The notes under the pieces: generated by a model | The model's input: the letters and a program-made list of their open reading frames with translations, nothing else | What the model was told of the DNA's origin: nothing | The model's database searches: none | Program-made: the position numbers and the translations under genes | Source: Adlercreutzia sp. ZJ141 | Lineage (GTDB): Bacteria; Actinomycetota; Coriobacteriia; Coriobacteriales; Eggerthellaceae | Reading direction: 5' to 3' | Assembly: GCF_011038965.1 (NCBI RefSeq) | Contig: NZ_JAAKEB010000004.1 | Location: forward strand, 1-64,000 | Length of the DNA stretch: 64,000 bases | Shown: one piece after another, positions 25,404 to 33,295 of the stretch | Layout of the letters: every line of letters begins with the position of its first letter | How positions within the stretch are numbered: the first letter of the stretch is position 1

Positions 25404-25491
25404 TGGCGGAGGCGGTAGGATTCGAACCCACGGACGCGTGAACGTCAACAGTTTTCAAGACTGCCGCCTTCAACCACTCGGCCACGCCTCC
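25404..25491 (-). tRNA. tRNA-Ser (TGA)
   Basis: 88-nt cloverleaf with long variable arm and encoded CCA. Acceptor arms GGAGGCG and CGCCTCC pair. The anticodon loop CTTGAAA gives anticodon TGA. T arm GGGTTCGAATCC is present. The 3' end is duplicated 192 bp downstream. Confidence 0.95.
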
Positions 25492-25599
25492 ACCTTCAGG
25501 ATGTCGTTTGCTAGCTTCAGGAACGACGCATGCATGCGCTTCGTTCGCGGTTTGTTAAGCTACACAAACGCACTGTGCAGGATACCATATAATGGCGGC

Positions 25600-26091
25600 A
25601 TGACTGATGAAGACTACATGACAATGGCACTTGCGGAGGCTCGTCGCGCAGCATCTTTGGGTGAGGTGCCCATTGGTGCTGTGGTGGTGTATGAGCCAAT
25701 AGATAGGGGAACGCGCAAGTCGTTGGCCGCGCCTCGCGTGATCGCGCGGGCGTGTAACCTGCGCGAATCGACGAAAGACCCTGCTGGGCACGCCGAGTTT
25801 CTGGCTATGAAGCAAGCAGCGCGTGAACTTGACGCATGGCGCTTGACCGATTGTACGGTGTACGTGACGCTTGAGCCGTGCATCATGTGCGCTGGGCTTA
25901 TGCATCAAGCGCGCGTGAGCCGGTGCGTGTACGGTGCTCCCGACAGCAAGGCCGGTGCGTTGGGCACGCTGTACAGCGTGCATGCCGACAGTCGGCTCAA
26001 CCACACGTTTGCGGTTACGTCGGGTGTTCTGGCGGAAGAATGCGCCGGCGAGCTGAAGCGCTTTTTCGCCGAACGCAGGGGAAAGAAATAG
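25600..26091 (+). CDS. tadA: tRNA-specific adenosine deaminase
   Basis: 163 residues. The zinc deaminase motifs are GHAEFLAM (His and catalytic Glu) and LEPCIMCAG (two Cys). It converts A34 of tRNA-Arg(ACG) to inosine. A 12- to 15-residue extra segment (EPIDRGTRKSLAAPR) sits between the first strand and the VIARACNLRE motif, longer than in most TadA. The ATG at 25600 has no Shine-Dalgarno; a perfect TATAAT at 25588-25593 ends six bases before it, so the transcript may start at the ATG itself (leaderless), although no good -35 is seen. The gene is followed 49 bp later by ispE. Confidence 0.93.
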   Translation: MTDEDYMTMALAEARRAASLGEVPIGAVVVYEPIDRGTRKSLAAPRVIARACNLRESTKDPAGHAEFLAMKQAARELDAWRLTDCTVYVTLEPCIMCAGLMHQARVSRCVYGAPDSKAGALGTLYSVHADSRLNHTFAVTSGVLAEECAGELKRFFAERRGKK

Positions 26092-26140
26092 AGAACAACA
26101 AGAAACAACGAGAGACAACGAGAAAACACGAGGAATAGCA

Positions 26141-27208
26141 ATGCAGAACAGCATGGTAGAGCTACAGGATGACCCGCGCACTCGCGGCGAGCTGGTTGAC
26201 ATGGTGGGCACTGCACGCACCTCGCAATTCGATGCGCGGTCGTTGCAGTCGCTTGGGTACCTGCGTGTCATTGCGCCGGCGAAGGTGAACCTGTTCTTAG
26301 GCATAGGATGCCGCCGTGCTGATGGCTACCATGATGCGATAAGTCTCATGCACGCGCTCAACCTGCACGATGTGCTGCATATAGGGCGCGTGCCGCTTTC
26401 CGAATCGGCAGGATGGAAGGGCCGGGCGTGCGCTGCAGTGGTGGGGCCTTGCGACAACGTTTCGGTGCACGTGAGCACCATACCGCGTGGTGGCGTGCCT
26501 GAGCTCGACATTCCGGCCGAGAAGAACCTGGTTACAAAGGCGGTTGACGCGCTCGCTCGCAAGCTTGACTACACCGAGGCGTGCGCGCTCGACCTTCGCA
26601 TAGAGAAAAGCATTCCCTATGAGGGAGGGCTGGGCGGCGGGTCATCCGACGCGGCGGCGGCGCTGCTTGGTGCGGCGCGGCTGTGGGGTGTCGATGCGGA
26701 TAATCCCGCATTGGAGGCCGCGGCCCGTTCGCTTGGAAGCGATGTTGCCTTCTTCCTGTATGGCGGGTGCGGGCTTTACGAGGGCACAGGCGATGTGTTC
26801 GTTCGCAGCTTAAAGCCCATGACAAAAAACGTGGCGCTCATCAAGCCCGAAGGGGGCGTGTCGACCGCGCGGGCTTATGCTGCATTCGACGAATGCCCGC
26901 AGGAAATAAATGAGGAACTGCTCGATCGCGTGAATGCGGCGTGCGAAGCTGCCAACGTTCCTCTGTTTAACAACTTGGCACCCGCATCAGAGCGATTGAC
27001 GCCTCTTCTTGCGGAAATCCGCGCGTGGGCGGCGGGCTTTCCCGGTGTGACCGATGTGCTGTTGTGCGGCAGCGGCGCGACCACGTTTGCTGTGTGCGAT
27101 AGCTTTGAAGCGGCATGCGCATTGACGGCAGCAGCGAAGCGAAAGGGCTGGTGGGCGCGCACTACGGCGTTCGGTGGTGCGCGAGCAGCGGTGCTTCCGC
27201 AGCGCTAG
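26141..27208 (+). CDS. ispE: 4-diphosphocytidyl-2-C-methyl-D-erythritol kinase
   Basis: 355 residues, somewhat longer than typical IspE (about 290) because of a 40-residue N-terminal extension and a long loop near residue 95. GHMP kinase motifs: VIAPAKVNLFLGIGCRRADGYH at the start of the domain (shown here as PAKVNLFLGI and RADGYH), the ATP loop IPYEGGLGGGSSDAAA, and the C-terminal VLLCGSGATTFAV. It phosphorylates CDP-ME in the MEP isoprenoid pathway, which also supplies the menaquinone side chain. Start at ATG 26141 has GAGG upstream; a later start would also be possible. It converges with the next gene with a 4-nt overlap. Confidence 0.93.
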   Translation: MQNSMVELQDDPRTRGELVDMVGTARTSQFDARSLQSLGYLRVIAPAKVNLFLGIGCRRADGYHDAISLMHALNLHDVLHIGRVPLSESAGWKGRACAAVVGPCDNVSVHVSTIPRGGVPELDIPAEKNLVTKAVDALARKLDYTEACALDLRIEKSIPYEGGLGGGSSDAAAALLGAARLWGVDADNPALEAAARSLGSDVAFFLYGGCGLYEGTGDVFVRSLKPMTKNVALIKPEGGVSTARAYAAFDECPQEINEELLDRVNAACEAANVPLFNNLAPASERLTPLLAEIRAWAAGFPGVTDVLLCGSGATTFAVCDSFEAACALTAAAKRKGWWARTTAFGGARAAVLPQR

Positions 27209-27567
27209 CGTTGCTGCCAGGGCCAGCGCCACTTCGTGTTTGCACGCATAGGCTTTGAGCGGTAGCCGGGGTTGTGCTTTAAGAACACGTGGTTGGCTAT
27301 GCGAATGGCAGCCAGCCCAATAAGCGCGGTTATCAAAAAGCTTGCCGCTAAGTCGAGCACGGGGGCGTTGTGCTCAAACAGTGCATACAAGCTGAACAGG
27401 CCGAACACGGCCGATAACGCCAGTGTGATCCAGGTAAACAGCCGAATGAGAATTTCCTTCGCGCGCGGTGGAGAGGTCACCGCGCGCGCGACAAGGTATA
27501 CGATGGCTGCCAGAAGAGCGAGCGCAATCAGCAGAGGCACGATTCTCGAGAGTCGGACAAAGAACAT
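27205..27567 (-). CDS. Small integral membrane protein
   Basis: 120 residues, ATG 27567 with AGGAG upstream. Three hydrophobic helices: IVPLLIALALLAAIVYLVA, ITLALSAVFGLFSLYAL and LAASFLITALIGLAAIRI, with a basic C-terminus (RSKPMRANTKWRW). I do not recognise the family. It lies 32 bp after the RND permease gene on the same strand and may be co-transcribed with it. Confidence 0.75.
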   Translation of the reverse strand: MFFVRLSRIVPLLIALALLAAIVYLVARAVTSPPRAKEILIRLFTWITLALSAVFGLFSLYALFEHNAPVLDLAASFLITALIGLAAIRIANHVFLKHNPGYRSKPMRANTKWRWPWQQR

Positions 27568-27599
27568 GTTTGGTGCTCCTGCGTTTACGAAAGGGCTGT

Positions 27600-30500
27600 T
27601 TACACACGGGTTGCGGCCGTTTTATCGACAACGCCTGTCTCATTCGCTTCTCGCTGAAGCTGCGCCAGGAAATCGGCAGCGTCATCAACTTCGTCATCGA
27701 TGTCGTCGCCAACGTCGATGTTTTTCGGCTTCCTACGGTACAGAATATCATACATGATAGGCACAATGTAGAGCGTCATGAACGTGGCGTACAGCAAGCC
27801 ACCCACAACCACCATGGCCATGCCGCGTTGCATTGATGCACCCACCGCGCCACTCAACACCATGGGCATCATGGCCAAGATAGTGGTGAGCGCGGTCATC
27901 AGAATAGGCCGCATGCGGGTTTTGCCCGCTGCCACCAGTGCCTCGCGCTTGTCCATGCCGCCGATGCGCAGACGGTTCACGTAGTCGACAAACACAATGC
28001 CGTTGTTCACGATGGTACCCATGAGCACCGCAAAGCCCATAAGACTCAGCATGCTTAACTGTTCGCCGCCTATTACCAGGGCAAACAAGCCGCCGGTGAA
28101 GGCAAGCGGCACGGTGAACAGAATGATAAACGGCGACAGTAGACTTTGGAATTGCGCGACCATCACCAGGTAAATCAGCACGAATCCCAGCAGCAATAAC
28201 AACAGCATCTGGTTCACCATGGTGTCGATATTCTCTATTTCGCCGCCAAACGACAGCTTGTAACCGTCGGGTAGCTCAATGGCGTCAAGTTTGTCAGTTA
28301 GATCGCGCGACAGTAGTGCGTTGTTGTAGCCGTCTTCCACTTCGGCGGTGATGGTCATCACGCGGCTGCCGTCGGTGTGCGATATAGCGGCCGAGGCGGT
28401 ACCCTCTTCGGTGGTTGCTATGTCACCCAGCTTCACTGTGCTGGTTTTGCCAGCAGCGTCAGTGATGTTCACCTTGGTGTCTAACAGCTTATCAGCGTCG
28501 ATCACCTTGGTTTCGTCAATAATCTTCACTTTCATGTCGGTTCCGTCGAAGGTGACTTCGGTGGCATCCGCTTCAGTGGTAAGGCGGTCGGACAAGTCGG
28601 CGTACAGCTGCGCGACGGTATAGCCTTTTTGAGTGAGCTTGTCCTTGTCGATGATCAGGCTTATCTGCTTGTCGAGGCTCTTCGTGCCATTGTCAACTTC
28701 GGTGTAGCCCTCAATGCTTTCGATTGCATCCATCACCTGCTGGCTAATTTCGTCGAGCACTTTGGGGTCGTCGCCCGACAGTGTAAGCGATAGCCCCGTG
28801 CCTAGCATTGAGCTCATGGCGTCGGTTGCCGATGCGTCGCTGCTTATTTGTTTTGCCAGTTCGGCGGTTTCCTCGTTGATGCCGCCGAACACTTCAACAA
28901 CAATGTCGGCGGCCTTCTTCATGATGGCCTGCACCTGTTTTTCCGTGGTTACGGAATCGTCGGTTTGCAGGTATAAAGTAAGCATGCTGCTTTCCATATT
29001 GTCGGCACCGCTTGCTGCATCGCTCGAGAGAAGCGACAAAGAACTCGTTGCGTCCATGGCCCCTGCGTATTCGACGCCTTCGATACCGGCCAGGCGCACA
29101 AGCATTTCGTCAGCTGCTTCAAACATCTGCTCTTTCTTAACGGTTTCGGGCATAGCGAGGTTCATTTCAACAGTGTCGGCCGTCATGGTTGGTATAAGCA
29201 CAATACCCATGTTCACTACGCCAATAATGGCCGCAACCAGCAGTGCGAGCGCAGCCAGCAGTGGCGCCGCTTTATGGCGCAGGAAAAATCTGAGGCTGCG
29301 ACCGTAGACGTTTTGCGCTCGTTCAAACCAGGCGGTGTTGCGCGGGCGATAGTTTTTGAAAATGAACGACGAAATGGTGGGAACAAGCGTCAGCGCTATG
29401 AGTAGCGACGATGCCAACACATACGCAATCGTGAGCGCGAAGGGCAGCAGCAGCTGGTTCACCAATCCGTCGGTGAACACTACGGGCAAAAACACGCAGA
29501 TGGTGGTAAGCGTGGACGCTATGGCAGCGCCGGCGATTTGCTTGGCGCCTTGTACGGCAGCGCGCGGTGCAGGCATGCCTTTTGCTCGCATGCGGTAGAT
29601 GTTCTCAAGTACGATGATGGAGTTGTCAACCAGCATGCCGATAGCAAGCGAGATGCCGCCTAAGGTCATGATGTTGATAGTTAGCCCACTGAAGTACATG
29701 AGCACGAGCGAGAACAGCACCGAGAAAGGAATAGAGAACGCCACCACCAGCGTTGGCTTCCAGTCGCGCAGGAACACGGCGAGTACTATCATGGCCAAAA
29801 GCGCGCCGATGATGAGTGATTTCAGGATGGACTCAATGAACAGCAAGATGACTGAGCCTTGGTCACTCATAACGTTCAAGTGCAAGCCGGGGTAGCGTTC
29901 CTGCAGCTTGTCGATAGTGTCGTGGCACAAAGCCGACACCTCGCTTGTGTTGGCTGCGGAGGTTTTGAACACCGACAGCATCACGGCGTTTTGTGCTGGT
30001 TCGCCAGCACTGGTTTTCATGTAGGCGTCACCCACGTTGTCGACAACGGTGATGTCGGCCACGTCGGCCAAGCGCACGTCGCCCACGCCATCAATAGTTA
30101 CCAGCAGCAGCCGCTCGAGTTCTTCAAGGCTGGTGATGTTGGTGCCCACACGCAGCAACCACTGCTCATCTGAGTTGTCGCCGGCATTCAGGTAGCCTGC
30201 GGGCATTTGGAAGTTCTGCGCCATAATCAGCTGTGCGAGCGTTTTCTTGTCCACAAGCGCATCAATGTTGGCCTGCTCGATGGCGCTTGTGCGTGCGCTT
30301 TCGTACTGGGCGCGAGCGTCTGCAAGCTGTGCGCGGTTGGCTGCTATCGAGCCTTGTGCGGCTGCCAGCTGTCCTGTCGCACCGCCGAACTGGCTAGCGG
30401 CAGACACGCTGCCCGACTGCACCTGCGCGAGCTGGCTTTGGTATTCGTGCAGCTCGGCTGCGGCGGTTTGCAGCTTTTGCCCCACAGACTCAAGCTCAGC

Positions 30501-31493
30501 TTGTCCGCTTTCCAGTTTCGCTTGTGTATCGGATATCAGTTGGGGCAGCTCGGCGAAGCGTTTCATCTCGTCTTCGGTTAAGGGGGTACCGCTTTGCATC
30601 TTCTCCTGCAGCTGCGCCATTTCTTCGCCGTAGCCTTGCAGTTGGTTGCCGAGACTTGCCAGTTCGGCGGCTCCCGAATCGAGTTGGGCCTGCAGGGTCG
30701 ATATTTCTGAGGTTTTTGCCGCAATGGCCAGCGTCAGCCCCGAAGACGCCTCGCCCAGCTGGTCAGACGTTGTGCCTTCGGCGTTTTGCATCGCTTCTAA
30801 CTGCGATTCAATTTGGGCGTCGGCTTCGTTGAGCTGCGCCTCGCCTTCTTCGATGGATGCTTTGGCGTTAGAAAGCTCTCTGTTCACATTCGACAAAAGG
30901 CGGTTGTTGATGTCCTCTATCTTGCTGTCGGACAAGCGAACTTCCACGGTTCGTTCAGCGCTGCCGAGCGGTGATACGTCGGCCACACCGTTCACACGCT
31001 CAAACTCGGGCATCACCTTCTCTTCGACAAAGGACGACAGGTCATAGATGTCTTTCCCATCGTAGGTGGCAGAAACATACAGGGTTGCCATCATGTCCAT
31101 GCTAACTTCCATGTAGTTGGGGGTGCCAGCTGCATCGGGAAGCGTCGACGCAATTTCATTTACGGCTGATGACACTTTCACGAGTGCCGAATCCATGTTG
31201 GTGCCGTCTTCGAACGACAGGAAGATCATCGAGAAGTTTTCGGCGCTCGATGACATAACGCTTGTCACGCCATTTACGGTGCTCAAGGTTCCTTCGAGTA
31301 CGTCGGTTACTTCGTCTTCGACCTTTTCTGCTGTGGCGCCCGGGTAGGTGGTGATGACTGTCAGATAGGGGATGTCCATTTCGGGAAGCAAGTCGATCTT
31401 GGTCTTTGAAAGCGATACGGCGCCGAGGATAAGGGCGACGATCACGCATACGACAATGGTGAACGGTTTCTTCACGCTGAATCTGCTAAGCAT
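27600..31493 (-). CDS. RND efflux permease (HAE1/AcrB-like) with coiled-coil insertion
   Basis: 1297 residues from ATG 31493 (MLSRFSVKKPF), with AAGGAGG upstream. Typical RND layout: one N-terminal helix, a large extracytoplasmic domain, a helix bundle (SLIIGALLAMIVLAVFLRDW, GGISLAIGMLVDNSIIVLENI), and the duplicated second half ending LMGFAVLMGTIVNNGIVFVDYVN. The first porter domain carries an extra segment of about 200 residues (about 210-430) that is mostly Gln/Ala/Glu coiled coil. In standard Gram-negative pumps this bridging role belongs to a separate membrane fusion protein. No fusion protein or outer-membrane channel gene is nearby, as expected for a monoderm. Substrates cannot be inferred. 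Confidence 0.93.
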   Translation of the reverse strand: MLSRFSVKKPFTIVVCVIVALILGAVSLSKTKIDLLPEMDIPYLTVITTYPGATAEKVEDEVTDVLEGTLSTVNGVTSVMSSSAENFSMIFLSFEDGTNMDSALVKVSSAVNEIASTLPDAAGTPNYMEVSMDMMATLYVSATYDGKDIYDLSSFVEEKVMPEFERVNGVADVSPLGSAERTVEVRLSDSKIEDINNRLLSNVNRELSNAKASIEEGEAQLNEADAQIESQLEAMQNAEGTTSDQLGEASSGLTLAIAAKTSEISTLQAQLDSGAAELASLGNQLQGYGEEMAQLQEKMQSGTPLTEDEMKRFAELPQLISDTQAKLESGQAELESVGQKLQTAAAELHEYQSQLAQVQSGSVSAASQFGGATGQLAAAQGSIAANRAQLADARAQYESARTSAIEQANIDALVDKKTLAQLIMAQNFQMPAGYLNAGDNSDEQWLLRVGTNITSLEELERLLLVTIDGVGDVRLADVADITVVDNVGDAYMKTSAGEPAQNAVMLSVFKTSAANTSEVSALCHDTIDKLQERYPGLHLNVMSDQGSVILLFIESILKSLIIGALLAMIVLAVFLRDWKPTLVVAFSIPFSVLFSLVLMYFSGLTINIMTLGGISLAIGMLVDNSIIVLENIYRMRAKGMPAPRAAVQGAKQIAGAAIASTLTTICVFLPVVFTDGLVNQLLLPFALTIAYVLASSLLIALTLVPTISSFIFKNYRPRNTAWFERAQNVYGRSLRFFLRHKAAPLLAALALLVAAIIGVVNMGIVLIPTMTADTVEMNLAMPETVKKEQMFEAADEMLVRLAGIEGVEYAGAMDATSSLSLLSSDAASGADNMESSMLTLYLQTDDSVTTEKQVQAIMKKAADIVVEVFGGINEETAELAKQISSDASATDAMSSMLGTGLSLTLSGDDPKVLDEISQQVMDAIESIEGYTEVDNGTKSLDKQISLIIDKDKLTQKGYTVAQLYADLSDRLTTEADATEVTFDGTDMKVKIIDETKVIDADKLLDTKVNITDAAGKTSTVKLGDIATTEEGTASAAISHTDGSRVMTITAEVEDGYNNALLSRDLTDKLDAIELPDGYKLSFGGEIENIDTMVNQMLLLLLLGFVLIYLVMVAQFQSLLSPFIILFTVPLAFTGGLFALVIGGEQLSMLSLMGFAVLMGTIVNNGIVFVDYVNRLRIGGMDKREALVAAGKTRMRPILMTALTTILAMMPMVLSGAVGASMQRGMAMVVVGGLLYATFMTLYIVPIMYDILYRRKPKNIDVGDDIDDEVDDAADFLAQLQREANETGVVDKTAATRV

Positions 31494-32039
31494 GTGCTGC
31501 CTCCTTGGCGGCTCATTTGGCGAGCGCGGGCACAGGCGACACACGTGCCCCTAAGCGCGATGCAGAACATGGCGTAGGAGAAGGCGCGACCGCAAGGTCC
31601 CGAGTGGTTTGGGGGAATACTAGCACGGATTTTGGCGGTAAATCGTTACGAAGTGTAAGGGAATAGATCTATCAGGCAGAATGTGATAGATGTCGTGAAA
31701 CTGTTTCCTATCTGTAATGCGAAGGCAGGTTCGTTGAAAGCGGGTGCGCTGGGGTGCGTTGGGGTCAAGTGGGCGGCGAGTATCCGAGTGGATCGAGCGG
31801 CTGAGCGGCTGTGAGCCGCGGATCGAGCGATCGAAGGAGATGGTGCCACGCACTGGGGGCTGTGCGCTGAGGGGCTGCGCGCCGAACGGACGAGCGTTCG
31901 AGCGGCTGAGAACCCAAGGGTCGCGCATCTTTGGTGAATCTCCGTTTGCCTTCTTCCCGCTTGTTGATGAAGGGTATCATAAACGAGTACAAACAATGCT
32001 TGTAAGCGAAAGGGCTTGCCGGCGAAGAAGGAGGCTATC
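31494..32039. other. Intergenic region between RND permease and ferritin genes
   Basis: No gene is supported. The middle (about 31780-31910) is a GC-rich series of GAGCGGCTGAGC-like words and GATCGAGCGATCGA, with no clear unit. The left part near 31650-31700 is AT-richer and should hold the RND promoter; the ferritin promoter probably lies around 31955-31990. Confidence 0.4.
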
Positions 32040-32555
32040 ATGGACAACCGTGTCTACGAACTGCTGAATGACCAGATCAACAAAGAGCTGTATTCGGCGT
32101 ACCTGTACCTGTCGTTTGCTGACTACTATGAGGAAGAGGGCTTGTCCGGTTTTGCAAATTGGTATGAAATTCAGGCGCAGGAAGAGCGCGACCATGCGAT
32201 GATCTTCCGTAACTATCTGCACGAGAATGGTTGCGCGGTGAAGCTTTTGGCCATCGATCAGCCCGACAAGCAGTTCTCCAACTTCTTGGAGCCGCTGGAG
32301 GCCGCAGCTGAGCACGAGCGCTACGTGACCGGCCTCATCAACGACATCTATGCCGCCGCTGTGGAGGTTAAGGATTACCGTACGTGCAAGTTCCTCGACT
32401 GGTTTATCGAAGAGCAGCAGGAAGAGGAAGACAACGCCGACACCATGGTTACTCGCATGAAGCTGTTCGGCAACGACACCAAGGCGCTCTACGACCTGGA
32501 TCGCGAGAATGCAGCGCGCGTATACAGCGTACCTTCTCCGCTTGCCGCCGAGTAA
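32040..32555 (+). CDS. ftn: Ferritin
   Basis: 171 residues, ATG 32040 with AAGGAGG upstream. It is a non-heme bacterial ferritin with the ferroxidase centre pattern: LNDQINKELYSAYLYLSFADY (Glu17 region), EIQAQEERDHAMIF (Glu and His), YRTCKFLDWFIEEQQEEEDNADT (Glu and Gln). The length matches FtnA. It forms 24-mer cages that oxidise and store iron and limit oxidative damage. It stands alone, with a terminator 50 bp after the stop. Confidence 0.96.
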   Translation: MDNRVYELLNDQINKELYSAYLYLSFADYYEEEGLSGFANWYEIQAQEERDHAMIFRNYLHENGCAVKLLAIDQPDKQFSNFLEPLEAAAEHERYVTGLINDIYAAAVEVKDYRTCKFLDWFIEEQQEEEDNADTMVTRMKLFGNDTKALYDLDRENAARVYSVPSPLAAE

Positions 32556-32603
32556 GCAAGAGACAAACAACGGCTCGCGAAGAGCAAGCGCAAAGAACGT
32601 TTC

Positions 32604-32640
32604 CAAAAGAGGCGAGTCCAGTGAGGGCTCGTCTCTTTTG
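32604..32640 (+). terminator. Terminator after ferritin
   Basis: Long stem CAAAAGAGGCGAG.../...CTCGTCTCTTTTG whose right arm ends in a T-run. It would work in both directions. Confidence 0.8.
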
Positions 32641-32789
32641 CGCTGAGTGTGCATCCAGCTCTAAGCGAAGTGCGAAAGAAGGAAAACCACCCGCTGTACA
32701 GGTGATCGTGTTTGGTGTGTAGACTCGGGCAAGAAGTGACGTCTCGAGATATTCTTCTGCCTCATAGGTTCACTCGAATGCTCTATAAA

Positions 32790-33076
32790 CTACCACTTTT
32801 TTCACGAAATGCGCGATTGAGCAAAGTCAGCCGTGTCTTCGGGAAGTTTTTTCACGAAATGTACGAATCGAAACACGCGAAAGTGGGGCGAAAACGGCAC
32901 ACTTTCCTTCTCCGCTCAGACAAGAACTACGTTTTCCCTGTTCAGGAATGAACATTGATTTTCCCTCACACTTACCGTCCTCTGAATACAATCCTTTGTT
33001 TGTACATTTCGTAAAAAAACTTCCCGAAGACACGGCTGACTTTGCTCAATCGCGCATTTTGTAGAAAAAGTGGTAG
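32790..33076. repeat. 287-bp inverted-repeat element, copy 1
   Basis: Terminal inverted repeats of 75 bp (32790-32864 and 33002-33076) differing at only a few positions. Each arm contains two related words of the form CCACTTTTTTCACGAAATG, one at the outer and one at the inner end. The 137-bp core includes CGAAAGTGGGGCGAAAACGG. A second copy of exactly the same length lies at 36737-37023. No open frame inside is plausible. It could be a non-autonomous transposable element or encode a very long hairpin RNA. No clear target duplication is visible. Confidence 0.9.
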
Positions 33077-33295
33077 TTAGTGGGTGGGAGCTTTTGGCGA
33101 ATTGCGCTTCGAACGAAGCTTGCGCCCTGTTCTCTTCGTACGCACTTCGTTTTCATTAAGATCTATTGAGCGGCATGAGCAGAACGTCTTGTTCCTTAAG
33201 TTCCTTAAGTGCGGCGTACATGTTATACACCCAGGTCATATACACTCAGATCAGTGGTACAGTGATTCTGTTAACGGTTCGAGAGGGCGGATGTT

